Source: Streptomyces fodineus (GTDB taxonomy: Bacteria; Actinomycetota; Actinomycetes; Streptomycetales; Streptomycetaceae). Taken from it: DNA of 64,000 nt. The stretch is from contig NZ_CP017248.1 in the NCBI RefSeq assembly GCF_001735805.1, forward strand, positions 6,882,001 through 6,946,000, read 5' to 3'. Both the position numbers and the translations under genes were made by a program. Below the pieces are notes generated by a model that was not told the DNA's origin, did no database searches, and saw only the letters and a program-made list of their open reading frames with translations. Within the stretch, counting starts at the first letter, position 1, and each line of letters starts with the position of its first letter. This document shows positions 51,153 to 60,276 of this stretch, one piece after another.

Positions 51153-51447
51153 CCCGTAGCTCGTCATGCCCGATCGGAAGACAGTCATGCCGCTCACGCG
51201 TCCAGCAGGCCCGCACCCGGGGCCGAGGGTCGTACATTCCTGCCGTGAATGCAGTACGAGCGTGAGAGGATCGCTCTGCGCCGGCAGTCTTGATTGAAGT
51301 CTTGACCAGGGCGCTTTCGCGGCAGACGGGGACACACGGGGGGACCGGGTGGAGTTATGCAGGTCAGTGTCTTCACGGTTAAGGCCAGGAGAATGGTGGC
51401 GCAGCCGTGCCGCCTTCGGTCGAAAAGCAGGCTACCCGAGTTCATAT

Positions 51448-51461
51448 GCTTGTAAACAAGC
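51448..51461. promoter_or_regulatory. Palindromic operator candidate
   Basis: GCTTGT-AA-ACAAGC, followed after four bases by a third half-site CTTGC. The size fits a TetR-type (including butyrolactone-receptor-like) repressor. No cognate regulator gene is seen in the window. Confidence 0.4.
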
Positions 51462-51725
51462 GAGACTTGCGCCGCCGATGCGGGCGAGGATAGCGTTCAT
51501 AACGCCTTCGGGGGTCGCGGGTTAGCGCTGCGATTGCGTAATCGGTGCACCACCGAGAACTCCGGGTCCGTCCAACGGTATTTCCATTCGGAAATATTCC
51601 GTTGTGTCACACGGGCCCGTTGAAGCACGACCAAGGCAACGGGGCACGGGGGAACTCATCATCAGTGTCAGTCTGGCACCGGTTTTTCGTCGCGGTTCAC
51701 GATGCAAACCATCGACCGCGGCCGA

Positions 51726-51743
51726 GTGCTCAACGCCGAGCAC
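51726..51743. promoter_or_regulatory. Dyad just upstream of the aldolase operon
   Basis: GTGCTC, six bases, GAGCAC, ending 46 bases before the aldolase ATG and 37 bases before its GGAGGAG ribosome binding site. It could be an operator or a small leader hairpin. Confidence 0.35.
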
Positions 51744-51789
51744 CCCTCGTCCTCACCGCCGCCACCTCGGATCACTCAACGGAGGAGAC

Positions 51790-52725
51790 ATGGTCACCAA
51801 TCTCGATGTGACGCTGCGGGACGGGGGCTACCGGAACAACTTCGACTTCTCGCTCGACTACGCCGTGCACCACGCCAGTGAGAGCGTGGCGGCCGGCGTC
51901 GAGTGGGTGGAGATCGGGTACCGCAAGGGATCCTTCCAGCCCAAGCCGGGCGTGGGGCTGACGGGCGTGGGCGCCGACGACTACATACGGGCCATGGCCG
52001 AGGTCATACCACCCGAGCGCATCTGCATGATCCTGCACCCGAAGAACATCGAGGACGACGACCTCACCCGGATGTTCGACGCGGGCGTGCGGCTCGTGCG
52101 GTTCTGCCTGCCGTCCAAGACGCCCGAGCCGGGGCTCACCATGCTGCGCAAGGCGGCCGACATCGGCTTCACCACCACCGTCAACATCACCCGCGTCAGC
52201 CAGCTCGACCGGCGGCGGCTCGTGGAACTCGCCGCACTGTCCGAGGACGCCGGCGCGGACGTCATCTACCTGGCCGACTCCAACGGCAGCCTGCTGCCGG
52301 ACGAGGTCTCCCGCCTGGTCACCCTGGTGCGTTCGGTGACCGACGCCGCCATCGGCCTGCACGCGCACAACAACCTGGGCCTGGCCCTGGCCAACTCCAT
52401 CGCGGCCGTCGACGCGGGCGCCACCTGGATCGACTCCTCGGTCCTCGGCATGGGCAAGGGCCCCGGCAACCTGATCACCGAGCAGTGGCTGGCCTACCTC
52501 GGGCGCGCCGGCCGGGCCGACCGCTACGACCTCGGCCGGATCCTCACGCTCGCGCACCGCATGGAGTCCGAGATCGCCGAGGCCAAGCCCTCGCTGCCGC
52601 TGCCCGACCTGGTCCTCGGCCACTTCGACCTCTCCGTGGAGGAGCGCGGCAAGCTGCCCGTGGACCACATCGGTGCGACCTTCAGCGCCGCGCGCGAGCT
52701 CACCTCCGCGGTGGTAGCGGCGTGA
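51790..52725 (+). CDS. DRE-TIM (HMGL-like) aldolase, 4-hydroxy-2-oxovalerate aldolase type
   Basis: This 311-residue TIM-barrel enzyme has the metal/catalytic motif DVTLRDGGYRNNFDFS (D-x-T-L-R-D-G-G-Y), YLADSNGSLLPDEV and LHAHNNLGLALANS (metal His pair). These enzymes make or break C-C bonds next to a pyruvyl carbonyl with a divalent metal. The DGGYRNNF form is the one seen in stand-alone aldolases of sugar or secondary-metabolite loci rather than in meta-cleavage pathways, as far as I recall. ATG 51790 after GGAGGAG is chosen; the frame extends to 51604 without conservation. First gene of a five-gene overlapping operon. Confidence 0.8.
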   Translation: MVTNLDVTLRDGGYRNNFDFSLDYAVHHASESVAAGVEWVEIGYRKGSFQPKPGVGLTGVGADDYIRAMAEVIPPERICMILHPKNIEDDDLTRMFDAGVRLVRFCLPSKTPEPGLTMLRKAADIGFTTTVNITRVSQLDRRRLVELAALSEDAGADVIYLADSNGSLLPDEVSRLVTLVRSVTDAAIGLHAHNNLGLALANSIAAVDAGATWIDSSVLGMGKGPGNLITEQWLAYLGRAGRADRYDLGRILTLAHRMESEIAEAKPSLPLPDLVLGHFDLSVEERGKLPVDHIGATFSAARELTSAVVAA

Positions 52726-53531
52726 CCTCGCAGTCCGCGACACCGGTGCCGACGCACACCAGCGCGTCGGCACCGGCCCCGGTCGCCGTAGACCTGGGCG
52801 ACGCGCGGGCACCCCGCACCGCGTGCGTACTCGCCCCCGTCATGGCCCAGTGGGACCACGGGGCCTTCCTCGGACCCGTCGCCGGGGCACTGACGTCCGG
52901 CCACCGGGTGACGGTGTACGACACCCTGTCGCTGCTGCGCGAGGGCGACGACCTCGCGGCGCTCGCCGGCCGCTGGGCGGAGATCCTCCGCGCCGAGCAG
53001 CCCGATCTGCTCGTGGGCAACGCCCTGGGCGGCGCCGTCGTCCAGCAGCTCCTCGGCCGGCCGTGGACCCATCGGGCCCGCGTCGTCCTGCTCTCCGCCC
53101 CCACGGTGGCCGACGGGCTGCTCGACGCCACCCTGGAACGCATCGCCGCCGCCGTGACCACGCACGGCACCGCGACCGCACTGCGCCTGCTCGAAGAGGT
53201 GGTACGCGGCCCGGCGGGACCCGTGCCCGCCCGCGCGGACCACCCCCACCTCGACGACGACCCGCTGCGCGGATGGCGCCTGGCCACCGGACTGCGCCTG
53301 CTGCGCCGCGCCGACGCCCGCCGCGCCGTGGAGGCCTTCCCCGGGCGGCTGCTGCACGTCTACGGCACCGAGTCCCACCTCGTCCAGCACCACCACCTCG
53401 CCACCGGCCCCGGGCACGCCCGCGTCGGCATCCCGCGCGCGGGCATGCGCCCCCACGCCGACCAGCCGGAAGCCACCCGGCGGGCCATCGCCGCTTTCCT
53501 GGCACCACCCGTCAACGAAGAGGACACATGA
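52722..53531 (+). CDS. Alpha/beta-hydrolase fold protein without nucleophilic Ser
   Basis: The 269-residue protein is of the alpha/beta hydrolase fold, but the nucleophile elbow reads VGNALGG: Ala101 stands where Ser is needed. The His region (QPEATRRAIAAFL context, HADQ) is weakly kept. It may be a non-catalytic binding or scaffold protein, or use water-based lyase chemistry as some Ser-less family members do. GTG start overlaps the aldolase stop (GTGA); its stop overlaps the next start (ATGA). Confidence 0.7.
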   Translation: MTSQSATPVPTHTSASAPAPVAVDLGDARAPRTACVLAPVMAQWDHGAFLGPVAGALTSGHRVTVYDTLSLLREGDDLAALAGRWAEILRAEQPDLLVGNALGGAVVQQLLGRPWTHRARVVLLSAPTVADGLLDATLERIAAAVTTHGTATALRLLEEVVRGPAGPVPARADHPHLDDDPLRGWRLATGLRLLRRADARRAVEAFPGRLLHVYGTESHLVQHHHLATGPGHARVGIPRAGMRPHADQPEATRRAIAAFLAPPVNEEDT

Positions 53532-55732
53532 GCAGCAAGACCGTCGCAGTCCTTCCAGGCGATGGCATCGGCCCCGAGGTACTCGATGCGGCCCTCCCGG
53601 TGATCGACGCCCTCGGCCTGCCCATCACCCTGGAACACGGGGACATCGGGTGGGAGTTCTGGCGCACCGAGGGCGACCCGGTACCGCAGCGCACCTGGGA
53701 CCTGATCGGCCGCAGTGACGCCGTCCTGCTCGGAGCCACCACCAGCAAGCCTGGGCGCGAGGCCCTCACCGACCTCGAACCGCACCTGCGCGAGCGGGCC
53801 CCGCGCTATGTCTCCCCCATCATCCAACTCCGCCAGCGCCTCGATTTGTTCGCCAACCTCCGGCCGGTCGAGAGCTACCTCGGCGGCACCCCGTACCGCT
53901 TCTGCGTCGTACGCGAGAACACCGAGGGCCTCTACGCCGGACTCGACTGGGACCGGGTGCCCGAGGAACTGTGGCCGCTCGTCGCCGGCCACCCCAACGC
54001 CCGCCTGAGCGGCCCCGACGGCACCACGGCCAGCGTGCGGATGCTCACCCGGCACGGCCTCGACCGGATCCTGCGCTTCGCCTTCGAGCACGCCCGGGCC
54101 CACGGGCACCCCCGCGTCACCCTCGCCGACAAACCGAACGTCCTGCGGCACAGCAGCGCGTACGCCCGCGAGCGGCTGGAGGAGATCGCGGCGGACTACC
54201 CGGAGATCGAGTACGAGATCCTCAACGTGGACGCCGTCGCGCTGTGGATGGCCCGGCGGCCGGAGCGGTTCGGGGTCGTCGTCGCCGAGAACATGTTCGG
54301 CGACATCCTCTCCGACCTCGGCGGCGGCGTGATGGGCGGACTCGGCCTCGCGCCCAGCGCCAACATCGGGGAGAACGGCAACTACTTCGAGCCGGTGCAC
54401 GGCAGCGCCCCCGCCCTCGCCGGCACCGGCCGGGCCAACCCGCTCGCCGCCTTCCTCACCATCGGCCTGCTCCTGGAACACCTCGGGTTCGGCGAGGCCG
54501 CGGACGAGGTGCGGGGCGCGGTCTCGCACGTCACCCGCCGCCGCGACCGGGTGACGTACGACCTCGGCGGCAGCGCGACCACCACCGAGTGCGCCGCGTC
54601 CGTGCTGGACGCCTGCCGTGCCGTACCGCGCGCCCACAGCGCCGCCGTCGTCACCGTCGGGGACGAACTGCTGCGCGCCGCCCTGGAGGACACCAACGCC
54701 GGTGAGGCGTCCCGCAGGCTCGCCGCGCGCGGTGTGCCGGTCCGGATCCGGCACACCGTCGGTGACGACGAGGCGGCGATCGCGGACGCCGTGCGCGCCT
54801 CCATCGGCCGGGACGACGTGGTCGTGGTCATCGGCGGCCTCGGCCCCACCTCGGACGACGTGACCCGGACCGGTGTCGCCCGCGCCGTCGGCCTGCCGCT
54901 GGAGCACCGCGAGGAGGCCTGGCAGGGGGTCGTCGAGCGGCTCACCCGCTTCGGGGTCGCCGTCCACGACGACAACCGCCGCCAGGCGCAGTTCCCGCAG
55001 GGCGCGGACCTGCTGCCCAACACGGGCGGCACCGCCTGGGGCTGCCGCCTCGGCATCCAGGGCACCACCGTGGTGATGCTCCCCGGCCCGCCGCGCGAGT
55101 GCCTGCCGATGCTCGACGCCGTACTGCAGAGCGGCCTGCCTCACCTGCCCGAACCGGAGCCCGTCAGCACGGTGTTCCGCCGCACCCTCGGCGTCATCGA
55201 GGCGGACGCCGCCGCCGCGGTGGACGCCCTCGTCCGGGACCTGGGGCTGCACGTCAAGCCCGCCTACCGCTGGCACTACCCGTACGTGGACGTCCGGATC
55301 GACTGCCCGCCCGACAGCGCCGCGGAGCTCGCCAAGCGGCTGGACGACGCGCTCGGGGCGTATGTGGTCACCAGCCGGGAGCGCACCGCCGTCCAGGAAC
55401 TGGCCGAGCTGCTCGACGCCCGCGGCCTGGCCCTGGCGGCGGACGACCGTGTCACCGGCGGCCGGTTCGCCGCCGAGCTGGCCGCCGAACGGCGCCCGGC
55501 GCAGGCCGGGACCGCATCCGGCCACCTCTCCGTGACGCTCGACGCGAGCTGGGACGGCGGCGGCCCGCAGGACCACACCGGCACCGTCCGCCTCCTGTGC
55601 ACCCTGAACGACCGCGGACAGGAGCACACCGGTGAACTGACCGTCCCCAACCGCGGCCCCGAAGTCGTCGCGTATGCCTGCCAGTTCGCCGCCTGGACCC
55701 TCGCCCGCCGCCTCGTGGAGGAGACCGCATGA
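53528..55732 (+). CDS. Isocitrate/isopropylmalate-type dehydrogenase fused to CinA
   Basis: The 734-residue fusion has an N-terminal beta-decarboxylating dehydrogenase (residues 1-345: VAVLPGDGIGPEVLDAA, ANLRPVESYLGG, VVRENTEGLYAG, NMFGDILSDLGGGVMGGLG, EPVHGSAPALAGTG). It is followed after ~20 residues by CinA (COG1058): AAVVTVGDELL, VVVIGGLGPTSDDVT, VVMLPGPPREC. The C-terminal PncC-like part is degenerate: DDRVTGG replaces ESCTGG. CinA proteins hydrolyse nucleotide-like bonds (ADP-ribose, NMN). I know no described fusion of these two. It might oxidise a hydroxy-dicarboxylate and process a nucleotide conjugate. Confidence 0.82.
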   Translation: MSSKTVAVLPGDGIGPEVLDAALPVIDALGLPITLEHGDIGWEFWRTEGDPVPQRTWDLIGRSDAVLLGATTSKPGREALTDLEPHLRERAPRYVSPIIQLRQRLDLFANLRPVESYLGGTPYRFCVVRENTEGLYAGLDWDRVPEELWPLVAGHPNARLSGPDGTTASVRMLTRHGLDRILRFAFEHARAHGHPRVTLADKPNVLRHSSAYARERLEEIAADYPEIEYEILNVDAVALWMARRPERFGVVVAENMFGDILSDLGGGVMGGLGLAPSANIGENGNYFEPVHGSAPALAGTGRANPLAAFLTIGLLLEHLGFGEAADEVRGAVSHVTRRRDRVTYDLGGSATTTECAASVLDACRAVPRAHSAAVVTVGDELLRAALEDTNAGEASRRLAARGVPVRIRHTVGDDEAAIADAVRASIGRDDVVVVIGGLGPTSDDVTRTGVARAVGLPLEHREEAWQGVVERLTRFGVAVHDDNRRQAQFPQGADLLPNTGGTAWGCRLGIQGTTVVMLPGPPRECLPMLDAVLQSGLPHLPEPEPVSTVFRRTLGVIEADAAAAVDALVRDLGLHVKPAYRWHYPYVDVRIDCPPDSAAELAKRLDDALGAYVVTSRERTAVQELAELLDARGLALAADDRVTGGRFAAELAAERRPAQAGTASGHLSVTLDASWDGGGPQDHTGTVRLLCTLNDRGQEHTGELTVPNRGPEVVAYACQFAAWTLARRLVEETA

Positions 55733-56433
55733 CCACCGCACCCGCCGGCCCCTTCCTGGACGGCGCCCTGCGCGCCCGCCTGGCCCGGCTGGACACCGCC
55801 GCCCTGTCCGACGCGATGGACAGCCTGCGGGCGGCGCCCTGCGTGCTGCCGGGCATCGCGGCACGCGTTCCGGGCACCGTGGCGTTCGGCCCGGCGTTCA
55901 CCGTGCGCTACCGGACCCTCGAGGAGGACGGCGCCTTCCACAACGCCGCCAACTACATCGACGACGTACCGCCCGGCGCCGTGGTGGTCGTCGACAACGG
56001 CGGCACCGGCGCCTGCACCAACTGGGGCTCCCTGCTGACCTCCGTGGCGCTGCGCCGGGGGGTCGCGGGCACCGTCGTACACGGCGCCGTCCGTGATGTG
56101 CGCGAGACCCGCGAGGCCGGATACCCGCTGTTCAGCTCGGCCGTCACCATGGTCAGCGGCAAGAACCGGGTGGTGCTGGACCGCACCGGCACCGCCCTGG
56201 ACATCGCCGGCACCGTCGTCGACCCCGGCGACCTGGTCTTCGCCGACGACAACGGCGCGCTGCGCATCCCCGCCGGCCTCGTCGAGGAGGTCGTCCGCCG
56301 GGCCGAGGCGGTCGAGCGCACGGAACGGCGCATCCGGGAGGCCGCCCTGGAGGGCACCCGGCTGGACGAGGCCCGGGCCCGCTTCGGCTACGCCCGCCCC
56401 TGGGAGGACGAGGGGCACGATGACGCCCACTGA
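55729..56433 (+). CDS. RraA-like (HMG aldolase/oxaloacetate decarboxylase type) protein
   Basis: The 234-residue protein is of the RraA/HMG-CHA aldolase superfamily: TAALSDAMDSL (substrate Asp), GPAFTVRY, VVVVDNGGTGACTNWGSLL, GTVVHGAVRDVRE (the R-D metal/substrate pair). Such proteins cleave 4-hydroxy-4-carboxy-2-oxo acids or decarboxylate oxaloacetate. Overlaps the dehydrogenase-CinA gene by four bases and the next gene by 14. In this operon it could release pyruvate or CO2 from a chain-extended keto acid. Confidence 0.8.
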   Translation: MTTAPAGPFLDGALRARLARLDTAALSDAMDSLRAAPCVLPGIAARVPGTVAFGPAFTVRYRTLEEDGAFHNAANYIDDVPPGAVVVVDNGGTGACTNWGSLLTSVALRRGVAGTVVHGAVRDVRETREAGYPLFSSAVTMVSGKNRVVLDRTGTALDIAGTVVDPGDLVFADDNGALRIPAGLVEEVVRRAEAVERTERRIREAALEGTRLDEARARFGYARPWEDEGHDDAH

Positions 56434-57298
56434 CCCCCGGCCGGCCACCCCGGCACAGGCCGGGTTCGTCGACGTCCACTACCACGTCGGCCCCGACGCC
56501 TACGTACGACGGCACACCGCGGCCTCGGCCGGGGCCACTTACGCCGGGCTCGGCGGTTGGGTGGTCCTGAAGAACCACCTGGGATCCACCGCGGCCCAGG
56601 CGTGGGAGGCCCGCCGGCAGGGCCTGCCCGTCTCGGGGTCGATCGTGCTCAACGACATCGCGGGCGGCCTGGATCCCCGCGTGGTCGAGCAGGCGGTGAT
56701 CCAGCACGGGGACGACAGCGGTCTGCGGCTCATAGTCCACCTCCCCACGGCCACCGGGCGCGCCCACAAGAGCCGTCTGGCCCGTACCCCGGCCCACCCG
56801 CTGCTGGCCCGGGAGGGCCTGCGCCCGCTCACCGTCACGGACGAGGACGGCACGCTCCGCCCCGAGGTGCGCGAGATCCTGCGCATGGCCCGGGACCTGC
56901 CGCTCGTGATCTCCACCGGCCACGCCGACGGACACGAGGTACGGCTGCTGGCCGAGGAAGCGGTGCGGCTCGACGTACGTCTGATGCTCAACCAGCCGGC
57001 CAACCCGATGACCGGCCTGACCTGCTCCGACCTTCTCGACATCGCGTCGGCGCAGCAGGTCTGGACCGAGCAGACCGCACTCACGTACCTGCTGGGCTAC
57101 CAGGACTGGGACGACTTCTCCGCCGTCCTCGCCCGGGTCCCGCGGGTGGTCTACAGCTCCGACCTGGGGCAGACCTCCCAGATGGACATCGAGGAGTGGC
57201 GGACGAGCAGCCGGGACTGGTTCGCGAAGGCGGGCCTGGACGAGGCGCGGATCACCGAGATCGTCCGGGACGCGCCGCTGAGGATGCTCGGCGTGTGA
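56420..57298 (+). CDS. Amidohydrolase-like metal-dependent hydrolase (DUF6282-like)
   Basis: The 292-residue TIM-barrel hydrolase has the metal motif FVDVHYHVGPDAY (H-x-H), a VVLKNH segment with Lys, VISTGHADGHEV and YSSDLGQ (late Asp). The pattern suits the DUF6282 group of the amidohydrolase superfamily. It likely cuts a C-N or lactone bond. The ATG lies inside the end of the RraA-like gene (14-base overlap), so it is the last gene of the coupled operon; a strong hairpin follows. Confidence 0.72.
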   Translation: MTPTDPRPATPAQAGFVDVHYHVGPDAYVRRHTAASAGATYAGLGGWVVLKNHLGSTAAQAWEARRQGLPVSGSIVLNDIAGGLDPRVVEQAVIQHGDDSGLRLIVHLPTATGRAHKSRLARTPAHPLLAREGLRPLTVTDEDGTLRPEVREILRMARDLPLVISTGHADGHEVRLLAEEAVRLDVRLMLNQPANPMTGLTCSDLLDIASAQQVWTEQTALTYLLGYQDWDDFSAVLARVPRVVYSSDLGQTSQMDIEEWRTSSRDWFAKAGLDEARITEIVRDAPLRMLGV

Positions 57299-57327
57299 GC
57301 CGGCGGGCGTGACCGCGTGCCACCGCC

Positions 57328-57358
57328 CCGGGCGGGCCCGGCATCCGGGCCCGCCCGG
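57328..57358. terminator. Perfect 14-bp hairpin between convergent genes
   Basis: CCGGGCGGGCCCGG-CAT-CCGGGCCCGCCCGG: a 14-bp perfect stem with a three-base loop, between the hydrolase stop and the convergent MazG-like gene. Ends both transcripts. Confidence 0.85.
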
Positions 57359-57366
57359 TCGCCGTC

Positions 57367-57726
57367 TCACGCACCCCGGGAGCGCCGTGTCACCCGGTCC
57401 AGATGCCCCTCGAACACCTCCCGCGCCTCAGGTGTCAGCGTGCGCAGCGCCACCAGGGCCGTGATCACCACGTCGCACAGTTCCGCCTGTACGTCCTCCC
57501 AGGTGTGGGTGACGCCCTTGCGGGGGTTCTGGCCGGTCGTGCCGATGATCGCCTCGGCGACCTCACCGACCTCCTCCGAGAGCTTCAGGACGCGCAGGAG
57601 GAGGCCCTCGGTGCCGGGGTGTTTGCGGGTGGCCTCCAGGCGGGCCCAGATCTCGTCGACGGCCGGCCAGAGGGCGTCGGGGGCGTCGGCGGTGTCCGTG
57701 ATGGCGGCGGTGTCCTGATCGGTCAT
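57367..57726 (-). CDS. MazG-like nucleotide pyrophosphohydrolase
   Basis: This 119-residue all-alpha NTP-PPase has the MazG metal motif KLSEEVGEVAEAIIG (EExxE) and a second acidic helix AELCDVVITALVAL (ExxD). It hydrolyses nucleoside triphosphates to monophosphates, typically to clear aberrant dNTPs. Single gene, ending nine bases from the shared hairpin. Confidence 0.85.
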   Translation of the reverse strand: MTDQDTAAITDTADAPDALWPAVDEIWARLEATRKHPGTEGLLLRVLKLSEEVGEVAEAIIGTTGQNPRKGVTHTWEDVQAELCDVVITALVALRTLTPEAREVFEGHLDRVTRRSRGA

Positions 57727-57792
57727 GCCCCGCAGCCTGCCACGCGCCCGAGAGCCGCCACCAACGCCCGGCAGACCGCGGGGAAACGCCGG

Positions 57793-58347
<555 letters not shown>

Positions 58348-58483
58348 GGTGACTCCCACGCAGAGGGGCGGACACATGGACGGGTTCCTCCCGCGCATCC
58401 ACCGTCGCAGCTGTGACACCCGTGAGCCCGTCCTGGCGGGCGTTCGGGTGGCGGGTGAGGCGCGGCGGTGTGAGCCTGACGCC

Positions 58484-58810
58484 ATGACGATTCAGCCAGC
58501 CAGACTCAGCGACCCGGCCGTCCGGGCCTTCGTCAACGCCGTCAACTCCCATGACCGCGAGGGCTTCATGGCGCTCCTCGCCCCCGGCGCGACCATGTCC
58601 GACGACGGCTCCGACCGTGACCTCGCCGAGTGGATCGATGAGGAGATCTTCTCCTCCCACGGCCATATGGAGGTCGACAAGGAGTCCTCCGGCGGCCGGG
58701 CCCTGCTGGCCCGCTACCGCAACGACACCTGGGGCGAGATGCGCACCCGGTGGACCTTCACCGTCGCGGACGACGGACGGATCTCCCGCTTCGAGACCGG
58801 ACAGGCATAA
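58484..58810 (+). CDS. NTF2-like (SnoaL fold) small protein
   Basis: The 108-residue protein has the alpha+beta cone of the NTF2/SnoaL fold: VRAFVNAVNSHDREGFMALLAPGATMSDDG at the start and WTFTVADDGRISRFETGQA at the end. Cytoplasmic; such proteins may be isomerases, hydrolases or binding proteins. No ribosome binding site is strong; the ATG 58484 gives the conserved length. Confidence 0.75.
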   Translation: MTIQPARLSDPAVRAFVNAVNSHDREGFMALLAPGATMSDDGSDRDLAEWIDEEIFSSHGHMEVDKESSGGRALLARYRNDTWGEMRTRWTFTVADDGRISRFETGQA

Positions 58811-58966
58811 GGAGCGCCCGGGTTCGCCGGCCACGGGGTTGCGGCCGAGTGGCGGAGCGGCCCCGCCAACGAGGCGGATCATCATATTTTCATAAGGCGG
58901 CACATTCCCGGCCGTTCCGCCCTGTGATCGAGGAATCCCCTGCTGGGCGCGGTGTACGGTCCCGGG

Positions 58967-60187
58967 GTGCGTGAATGTTCCCGCCCCAGCCGGCGTGCCC
59001 TCCTCGGACTGACGGCCGCCGCCCTTCCGTTGTCCACGGCCACCGAGGCCGCCGCGACCACCGTCATCGGGGGTGAGCGGCTGGCCCGTAACGGAGTCCA
59101 GGTGCGCGGCGCCTCCGGACTGCCCGGCAAACTCACCGCCCGCTCCTGGCTGCTCGCCGACGGCGAGAGCGGCGAGGTGCTCGCCTCGTTCGGCGCGCAC
59201 CGGCGGCTCGCGCCCGCGTCCACGCTGAAGATGCTGTTCGCGGACACCGTGCTGAAGAAGTTCGACCGCACCGAGCACTACAAGGTCACCGACGCCGACC
59301 TCGCCGATGTGCCGGCCGGCTCCAGCCTGGTCGGCATCAAGCCCGGCATCACCTACACCGTCGAGCAGCTGTGGCAGGGCGTGTTCCTGCGCTCCGGCAA
59401 CGACGCCGTGCACGTCCTCGCGCACATGAACGGCGGCATCGCCAGGACCGTCGCCGAGATGCAGGCCAAGGCGGCGGACCTGCAGGCCCTGGACACCCAT
59501 GTGGTCAGCCCCGACGGCTTCGACCATCCGGGCCAGATCTCCTCGGCGTACGACCTCACGCTGTTCGCCCGCCACGGCCTGAAGAACCCCGACTTCCGCG
59601 GTTACTGCGGCACGAGGACCGCCGACTTCCCGGCGGGCGGCAAGAAGACCTTCCAGATCCAGAACACCGACCGTCTGCTGACCGGGGCGTGGGGCCTGAA
59701 GGCGTACGACGGCCTGATCGGCGTCAAGAACGGCTACACCAGCAACGCCGGCAACACCTTCACCGGTGCGGCCACGAGGGGCGGACGCACCCTGCTGGTG
59801 ACGGTCATGCATCCCGCCGAGGGCAGCAACGCCGTCTACGAGCAGGCCGCCGCGCTGCTCGACTGGGGCTTCGGGCGCGGGCGTTCGGCGCAGGCCGTGG
59901 GCACGCTGGTCGAACCGCTCAGCGAGGGCGGGGCGAGCGCGAGTGCGGCGCCCGCGCGCAAGGCGGCCCAGGCGGCGGCCGGCGCGCCCGGCATGGGCTC
60001 CGGCGGGTCGTCGCCCCAGCGGGTGGCGGAAGGCGTGGGGCTCACGGCGCTGCTGCTGACGGCGGGCGCGGTGATGGTGGTGAAGCGGCGCCGCAGGGCG
60101 GTCGCGACGTACGCGGCGGCCGAGCCGGAGCCCGGGGCCGTGGAGGACGGCGGGACGGCGGAGCCCGGCGGCCGGCACCGGCGCTGA
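58967..60187 (+). CDS. D-alanyl-D-alanine carboxypeptidase (peptidase S11, DacC-like)
   Basis: This 406-residue penicillin-binding protein has a Tat-like signal (SRRALLGLTAAALPL), the SxxK motif APASTLKM (Ser85, Lys88), SGN in FLRSGNDAVH, and KNGYTSNAG for KTG. Near the C-terminus a TM helix (VGLTALLLTAGAVMVV) and a basic/acidic tail anchor it in the membrane. It trims the terminal D-Ala from peptidoglycan stem peptides outside the cell. GTG 58967 gives the best signal peptide; GTG 58952 adds five residues. Confidence 0.9.
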   Translation: MRECSRPSRRALLGLTAAALPLSTATEAAATTVIGGERLARNGVQVRGASGLPGKLTARSWLLADGESGEVLASFGAHRRLAPASTLKMLFADTVLKKFDRTEHYKVTDADLADVPAGSSLVGIKPGITYTVEQLWQGVFLRSGNDAVHVLAHMNGGIARTVAEMQAKAADLQALDTHVVSPDGFDHPGQISSAYDLTLFARHGLKNPDFRGYCGTRTADFPAGGKKTFQIQNTDRLLTGAWGLKAYDGLIGVKNGYTSNAGNTFTGAATRGGRTLLVTVMHPAEGSNAVYEQAAALLDWGFGRGRSAQAVGTLVEPLSEGGASASAAPARKAAQAAAGAPGMGSGGSSPQRVAEGVGLTALLLTAGAVMVVKRRRRAVATYAAAEPEPGAVEDGGTAEPGGRHRR

Positions 60188-60193
60188 ACAGTG

Positions 60194-60276
60194 CGGTGGC
60201 CGTTCCACCGGCCGGCGTGTACCCCGCGTCCCGCGCGAGGTCCACCCCCAACTCCCGCCCGGTGGAACGGCCGCCG
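60194..60276. terminator. Long inverted repeat after the carboxypeptidase gene
   Basis: CGGTGGCCGTTCCACCGG (60194-60211) and CCGGTGGAACGGCCGCCG (60259-60276) pair at 17 of 18 positions around 47 bases. It begins six bases after the stop codon and is probably the terminator. Confidence 0.6.

Larger units (their letters stand above)
50786..51789. other. Long, palindrome-rich region between two divergent operons
   Basis: About 1 kb without a convincing gene, less GC-rich than its surroundings. It contains the promoter-like pair at 51084-51112, a 10-bp-arm hairpin at 51126-51152, a palindrome at 51448-51461, small dyads at 51492-51506 (GCGTT/AACGC) and 51531-51544 (CGATT/AATCG), and a dyad at 51726-51743. 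One possible short ORF (51357-51455, 32 codons, after GGTGGAG) encodes a basic peptide of unknown reality. It probably holds the control elements of the 50785 and 51790 operons. Confidence 0.55.

Noticed and set aside
51522..51811. Short frames between the two divergent operons
   Set aside because: None has a ribosome binding site with protein-like composition; the region looks regulatory.
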